Part shown: piece after piece, positions 7,525 through 10,754 of the stretch | How the letters are laid out: each line of letters starts with the position of its first letter | How positions within the stretch are numbered: position 1 is the stretch's first letter | NCBI GenBank assembly: GCA_017479785.1 | Contig: JAFVBT010000049.1 | Coordinates: 1 to 10,754 of the forward strand | DNA length: 10,754 bases | Reading direction: 5' to 3' | Source of the DNA: Alphaproteobacteria bacterium | Lineage (GTDB): Bacteria > Pseudomonadota > Alphaproteobacteria > RF32 > CAG-239 | Notes under the pieces: generated by a model | Database searches by the model: none | The model's input: only the letters and a program-made list of their open reading frames with translations | What the model was told of the DNA's origin: nothing | Made by a program: the position numbers and the translations under genes

Positions 7525-9188
7525 AAGAAAAAATCGGGCGCATATTAAGCAGTAAATATATAGATTTTACGTTTTATCTTGTATATTTTGCGGCGGCAAT
7601 TTATATTTCCGTCGGCCGTGATTTTTGGTATGATGAAGTTTCATGGACAGTTCGTTTTGTGCATAAAAAAAATATGCTGACCATGCTCAAAGAGTTGAGT
7701 GAAAGTTTGTATAATCTGCCGTTGCATTATTTGGTGATGAATTTGTTTTATAAAATATCCCACGACCAGACATGGCTCAGACTTCCATCCATTCTGGCTT
7801 CCTTGGGCGCAATTTATTATACGCAGAAGTTCATAATTAAGCATTATGGGAATATATACCGTTTGTTGGCGTATGTTTTGTTTTTGTTTTCGCCGATAAT
7901 GTTTCATATTGCATTACAAATTCGTCCGTATGCATTTATGTTTCTGTTTTCGGCAATGTCTTATTATTTTTATTACGAACGCTTAGAAAACGATAAATGG
8001 AAAAATATTATAACATTCGGAATTATATTGACATTACTATCGTATTCTCATTGGTATGGCGGTTTGCTTGTTGCCTGCTACGGGGTGACGGATTTTTATT
8101 TATGGCTGAAGAAAAAGGTTCGTTTTAAATGTATTGTTTCTTATATCATTTGTTTTTTGTTGTTTTTACCTTGGCTTGTTGCGCTGATTGAAAATCATTA
8201 TTATGATTTTCAGACTTATTGGGGCGGAACTAAAAGTTACGATTATATATTGAGAATCTTATATTGTATCACCGGAAGTATTTGTATTACTTTCTTTGCG
8301 GTACTCGCAATTGCGTATGCTTTATATAGTGCACTTGTGAATAAAGAACAAGGGAACGAAAGTTTTGTAATAAACCCGCTTTATCACATAAGTGTTGTTG
8401 TTTTGGGAATATGGACCGCCATGTGGGGATACGGATGTTTGGTGCCGGAAGGATCGTTGATAGAGATAAGGTATTTTTTCGTATATATTCCATTAATTGT
8501 TATTTTATTGATTTCTTTTGTTCAAACGGGCTTTTTGAGGAAGGCGGCAGTTTGGGTAATAGATAATGCATATAAAAAGAATATACTCAAGCTAATTTTG
8601 TCGGTTGTTGCTATTGTGGCCGTTTTTTATTTTATATCGGTTAAAGCCCAACCTATTGAAAAACAATTTTTCGGGTATCAAAAGCTGTTACAAGATATGC
8701 GTAAAGATGCCGACGCAAATAAACGTGTTTTATCTCTGATATTATACGAGTTTTTCTGGAATTATTATGATGAAAATATCAAAGATATTGATGCCGTGAC
8801 CTACTATACTTTCCGTTTTAAAAAACATTCTGAAAAGTTTAGATTACAAAAAATTGACGTAAATGATAAAAAACAGGTTATGGATTTTATTCGCGTTAAT
8901 CAAAATATTTTGGAAGTGTTGGAACATTCGGACTGTGCTGCTGCAATGAGGTATTATGCCGAAAACGAAACAAACCGTTTGCATTACACATATAAAAATA
9001 ATCAAAAGATATATGAAGTCTTTCCATATGAAAATTTGTGTAAATATGACGTTATATATATGGATACACGCGTTTGGCTGAGATTTAAATATCTTAAAAT
9101 GTTCCTTAGTCAATATTACGAAATTATACCATATCCTAAAAAAGAAGATGTTAACCACATAGAAAAACTAGTCAGAAAGGAACAGTGA
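7521..9188 (+). CDS. GT-C membrane glycosyltransferase (GT39/ArnT-like), candidate lipid-linked pentose transferase
   Basis: A multi-spanning inner-membrane glycosyltransferase using a lipid-phosphate sugar donor on the periplasmic face. The first long external loop carries the GT-C acidic motif in RDFWYDEVSW (Asp34, Asp38, Glu39). LPLHYLV (66-72), QIRPYAF (133-139), SHWYG (176-180) and EIRYFFVYIP (315-324) match conserved spots of the PMT/ArnT-like families. Hydrophobic segments run from about 16-31 to 354-373. Residues 380-555 form a soluble, very AT-coded C-terminal domain that I do not recognise. The start ATG overlaps the HAD stop (ATGA), giving tight coupling to the donor-making genes. 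The acceptor could be lipid A, LPS, O-antigen, a protein or another surface glycan; nothing here decides which. No polysaccharide flippase or cytosolic glycosyltransferase lies next to it. Confidence 0.82.
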   Translation: MKEKIGRILSSKYIDFTFYLVYFAAAIYISVGRDFWYDEVSWTVRFVHKKNMLTMLKELSESLYNLPLHYLVMNLFYKISHDQTWLRLPSILASLGAIYYTQKFIIKHYGNIYRLLAYVLFLFSPIMFHIALQIRPYAFMFLFSAMSYYFYYERLENDKWKNIITFGIILTLLSYSHWYGGLLVACYGVTDFYLWLKKKVRFKCIVSYIICFLLFLPWLVALIENHYYDFQTYWGGTKSYDYILRILYCITGSICITFFAVLAIAYALYSALVNKEQGNESFVINPLYHISVVVLGIWTAMWGYGCLVPEGSLIEIRYFFVYIPLIVILLISFVQTGFLRKAAVWVIDNAYKKNILKLILSVVAIVAVFYFISVKAQPIEKQFFGYQKLLQDMRKDADANKRVLSLILYEFFWNYYDENIKDIDAVTYYTFRFKKHSEKFRLQKIDVNDKKQVMDFIRVNQNILEVLEHSDCAAAMRYYAENETNRLHYTYKNNQKIYEVFPYENLCKYDVIYMDTRVWLRFKYLKMFLSQYYEIIPYPKKEDVNHIEKLVRKEQ

Positions 9189-9192
9189 AGAG

Positions 9193-9375
9193 ATGGCAGA
9201 GTCGGAAATAAATAAATCATATATCATCGTTGATGAAGATTATCGTGACGAATGTGAAAATACGGTCAATGAATATATGCAAAGGGGATATATTCCCGTC
9301 GGCGGAGTTGCCGTTTTTGTTGGTGAGTATGGCAGAGTGCATTATTGCCAAGCAATGCAGAAAAAGCAATCTTAA
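9193..9375 (+). CDS. Small DUF1737-like protein
   Basis: A 60-residue soluble protein. It has the outline of the DUF1737 family: a beta strand (KSYIIVDEDYRDECENTV), a helix ending in a Gly turn (NEYMQRGYIPVGGVAV) and a final strand holding YCQAM. The signature PVGGVAV followed by the QAM(x)K ending is what I recognise. Function is unknown for the family. It begins four bases after the glycosyltransferase stop, with a GAAGAG-like site at 9188-9192 and AAAGGAA further upstream at 9176-9182, so it is probably the last gene of that transcript. Nothing in the protein points to glycan work; it may simply be carried along. The coding call is supported by the family match despite the small size. Confidence 0.75.
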   Translation: MAESEINKSYIIVDEDYRDECENTVNEYMQRGYIPVGGVAVFVGEYGRVHYCQAMQKKQS

Positions 9376-9384
9376 AAATTTTAT

Positions 9385-9401
9385 GATTTATTAAATCTTT
9401 T
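9385..9401 (+). terminator. Weak terminator-like hairpin upstream of nagA
   Basis: GATTT, a three-base ATT loop and AAATC are followed by four T. The stem has five pairs with a single G-C, so it would be weak, and may be chance in AT-rich DNA. It sits in the only gap of any size in the window (56 bases), where a transcript ending after the DUF1737 gene would stop. The same gap holds a TATATT at 9408-9413 that could be a -10 element for nagA, but I see no convincing -35 at the right distance. Confidence 0.2.
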
Positions 9402-9431
9402 GCGTTATATATTGTATCAACGGAGATTAAT

Positions 9432-10613
9432 ATGGTTGCAGCAATATGTATTCATAACGCGACGGTGTTTAACGGCTATTCCATGATGAAAAATTGTGCT
9501 ATTCTGATTAAGCAGAATAAAATTGTGGATGTGTTTAACGAAGATAGGCTGAACAGTAAGGTATTTAAGGCTGATACGTCATTTATTGATGCACATGGTG
9601 CTTATGTCGCTCCCGGTTTTATAGACACACATATTCATGGTTTCGGCGGGTACGGCACAGAAGATTGTTCGGTAAAATCTATTTTGAAAATGTCTGAAGG
9701 ACTGGCAACTTGCGGTGTCACTTCCTTTATTCCGACTCTCTATTCCGGCAATAAAATGCAAATGATTAAAGGAATTCGTGCCGTTGTCGGTGCTATGGGA
9801 CGCGAAAAAGGAGCGCGCATTCTGGGAATGCATCTGGAAGGACCATTCATCTCACCGCAGCGATTGGGAGTTCAAACGCCGGATAGTATCAGTGCGGTGG
9901 ATTTGGACTTAATGGAAGAATTATGGGAGGCATCCGAAGGACATATCATTAATATGACGGTTGCACCGGAACTGAAAGATATGCGTAAACTTGCGCTTTA
10001 TTGCCTTTCCAAAGGAATAGTATTGCAGGCGGGACATACCAATGCCACGTATGAACAAATGATTGAAGGAATGCAGGATCGTATTATGCATGTGACGCAT
10101 TTGTTTAATGCCATGAGCCGAATTCATCATCGCGATCCCGGAACAGTCGGAGCAGTGTTTATTCATCCGGAACTTTCTTGTGAAGTTATAGCAGACGGAA
10201 TTCATATCCATCCGGAAATTATTAAGTTTTTGCTGAGATGCAAATCATTGGATAAGGTTGTTTTGGTTACCGATGCCTTAAAGCCGACGAAACAAAAGAA
10301 AAAGCCGTTGATAGCTAATGGTGAAGAAGTTTATTTGGATAAGTGCTTCTATCGCAAATCTGATGATGTTATTGCCGGTTCGGCACTCACAATGATTGAT
10401 AGCGTGCGGAATATTGTTTCTTACGGGTTCAGATTAGAGGAGGCCGTACATATGGCGGCAACAAATCCGGCCAGAATTATGCGTAAAGATCACTTGGGAG
10501 TATTGGCTCCGGGGTACGATGCCGATGTTGTTGTCCTAAGCCCGAAACTCAATGTTCTATATACAATTATACAAGGAAAAATTTATAACAAAGGAAAAAG
10601 AATATGCGTGTGA
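9432..10613 (+). CDS. nagA: N-acetylglucosamine-6-phosphate deacetylase
   Basis: A cytosolic amidohydrolase converting GlcNAc-6-phosphate to glucosamine-6-phosphate and acetate, which feeds amino-sugar catabolism or peptidoglycan recycling. The metal and substrate residues are in place: PGFIDTHIHG with His67 and His69, HLEGPF with Glu136, GHTNA with His202, HVTHLFNAM with His223, ADGIH at 254-258 and catalytic Asp281 in LVTDAL. The C-terminal AATNPAR and LGVLAPGYDADVVVL segments restore the small beta domain. The length of 393 residues is normal. A CGGAG site at 9421-9425 is six bases from the ATG. It is separated from the preceding gene by 56 bases, so it may have its own promoter. The 3' end overlaps a new start codon with its own ribosome binding site (10604). 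Confidence 0.96.
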   Translation: MVAAICIHNATVFNGYSMMKNCAILIKQNKIVDVFNEDRLNSKVFKADTSFIDAHGAYVAPGFIDTHIHGFGGYGTEDCSVKSILKMSEGLATCGVTSFIPTLYSGNKMQMIKGIRAVVGAMGREKGARILGMHLEGPFISPQRLGVQTPDSISAVDLDLMEELWEASEGHIINMTVAPELKDMRKLALYCLSKGIVLQAGHTNATYEQMIEGMQDRIMHVTHLFNAMSRIHHRDPGTVGAVFIHPELSCEVIADGIHIHPEIIKFLLRCKSLDKVVLVTDALKPTKQKKKPLIANGEEVYLDKCFYRKSDDVIAGSALTMIDSVRNIVSYGFRLEEAVHMAATNPARIMRKDHLGVLAPGYDADVVVLSPKLNVLYTIIQGKIYNKGKRICV

Positions 10614-10754
10614 TTATTAAAGACATCATCTGTCGACAAGTCAGCATCTCATGATCGTTAAACCACTCGTCGAGTCGTTTTTTGATTTGCTCCTCCGTCT
10701 GTTGGGTAGAGTGCCCTACCCGTCCTCTGCCTGTGGCGTTGACGAAGTGGTAGC
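10567..10754 (-). CDS. Truncated reading frame of unknown protein at the right edge
   Basis: Reading leftward from base 10752, a minus-strand frame is open for 61 codons and ends at the TAA at 10567-10569. From the edge to about base 10625 it looks like real protein: hydrophilic and mixed, containing GRGRVGHS and EEQIKKRLDEWFNDHEM. That stretch could be helical or part of a winged-helix domain, but I do not recognise the family. The remaining residues (ITRIFFFLCYKFFLV) are only the antisense of the nagA end, so the original C-terminus probably lay elsewhere. The start is beyond the window. A competing plus-strand frame from 10651 is also open to the edge and looks less natural. It may belong to a mobile element. 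Confidence 0.35.
   Translation of the reverse strand, partial: YHFVNATGRGRVGHSTQQTEEQIKKRLDEWFNDHEMLTCRQMMSLIITRIFFFLCYKFFLV
10604..10654 (+). pseudogene. Interrupted start of a gene downstream of nagA, perhaps nagB
   Basis: An AAGGAA site at 10591-10596 lies seven bases before an ATG that overlaps the nagA stop by ten bases. The first residues are MRVIIKD, which resembles the start of glucosamine-6-phosphate deaminase (NagB), the natural partner of NagA. The frame then gives a short unrelated tail and a TGA at 10652-10654, 16 codons in all. The base composition changes at the same place. I read this as the first codons of a gene cut by an insertion or by an assembly junction near 10622-10630. 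Seven residues are too few to prove NagB; a chance start is the alternative. Confidence 0.4.
10659..10679. repeat. Imperfect 21-base palindrome in the right-hand tail
   Basis: AAACCACTCG, a central T, then CGAGTCGTTT: ten-base arms matching at nine positions around a one-base centre. A run of T follows. It lies inside the minus-strand reading frame (KRLDEWFN), so it may be a by-product of coding. With so small a centre it would be a poor RNA hairpin but could bind a dimeric protein. Confidence 0.3.

Noticed and set aside
8844..9158. Minus-strand frame of 104 codons
   Set aside because: It is fully antisense to the glycosyltransferase, in its most AT-rich part. Its Phe/Ile-rich content is what antisense of such DNA gives.
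9376..9431. Promoter for nagA
   Set aside because: A TATATT is present, but no -35 match at a proper distance can be found in AT-rich DNA, so it is not listed as a separate feature.
10651..10754. Plus-strand frame starting MIVKPLVESFF and open to the right edge
   Set aside because: It has no ribosome binding site. The opposite-strand frame looks more like a protein, though with so little sequence this is a judgement and not proof.

Overview
This window looks like a chromosomal segment of a low-GC alphaproteobacterium, possibly one of the uncultured host- or gut-associated lineages. That is an inference from gene order and protein style, not from a marker gene. All eleven substantial genes lie on the + strand and are packed end to end. 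The largest gap between genes is 56 bases, and no tRNA, rRNA, CRISPR array or complete insertion sequence is visible.

Bases 1-5067 are the housekeeping run common in alphaproteobacteria: the 3' part of rlpA (SPOR domain), a D-Ala-D-Ala carboxypeptidase, tmk (thymidylate kinase), holB (clamp-loader delta prime), tatD (metal-dependent DNase family) and a PhnP-like metallo-beta-lactamase-fold phosphodiesterase. metG, which I recall often lying between holB and tatD in this neighbourhood, is absent. A DHH/DHHA1-family phosphoesterase follows (5080-5958).

Bases 5980-9188 are the most interesting part. Three tightly coupled genes encode a UbiA-superfamily membrane enzyme of the decaprenyl-phosphate phosphoribosyltransferase type, a small HAD phosphatase and a GT-C integral-membrane glycosyltransferase. 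Together they read as a compact route to a lipid-linked pentofuranose. The first enzyme would put ribose-5-phosphate on polyprenyl phosphate, the second would remove the 5-phosphate, and the third would transfer the sugar to an acceptor outside the inner membrane. No DprE1/DprE2 epimerase pair is in the window, so the sugar may stay ribose rather than become arabinose. In lines I counted, this block is AT-richer than its flanks, which fits an acquired accessory module. A 60-residue DUF1737-type protein closes the run.

After a 56-base gap comes nagA (GlcNAc-6-phosphate deacetylase). It is followed by a well-placed ribosome binding site and a start codon overlapping its end, apparently the first codons of another gene, perhaps nagB. 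That reading frame stops after 16 codons, where the sequence changes character. The last ~130 bases are GC-richer (57% over the final 74) and carry a truncated unknown minus-strand reading frame. The right end is therefore probably the edge of a mobile element or an assembly junction.
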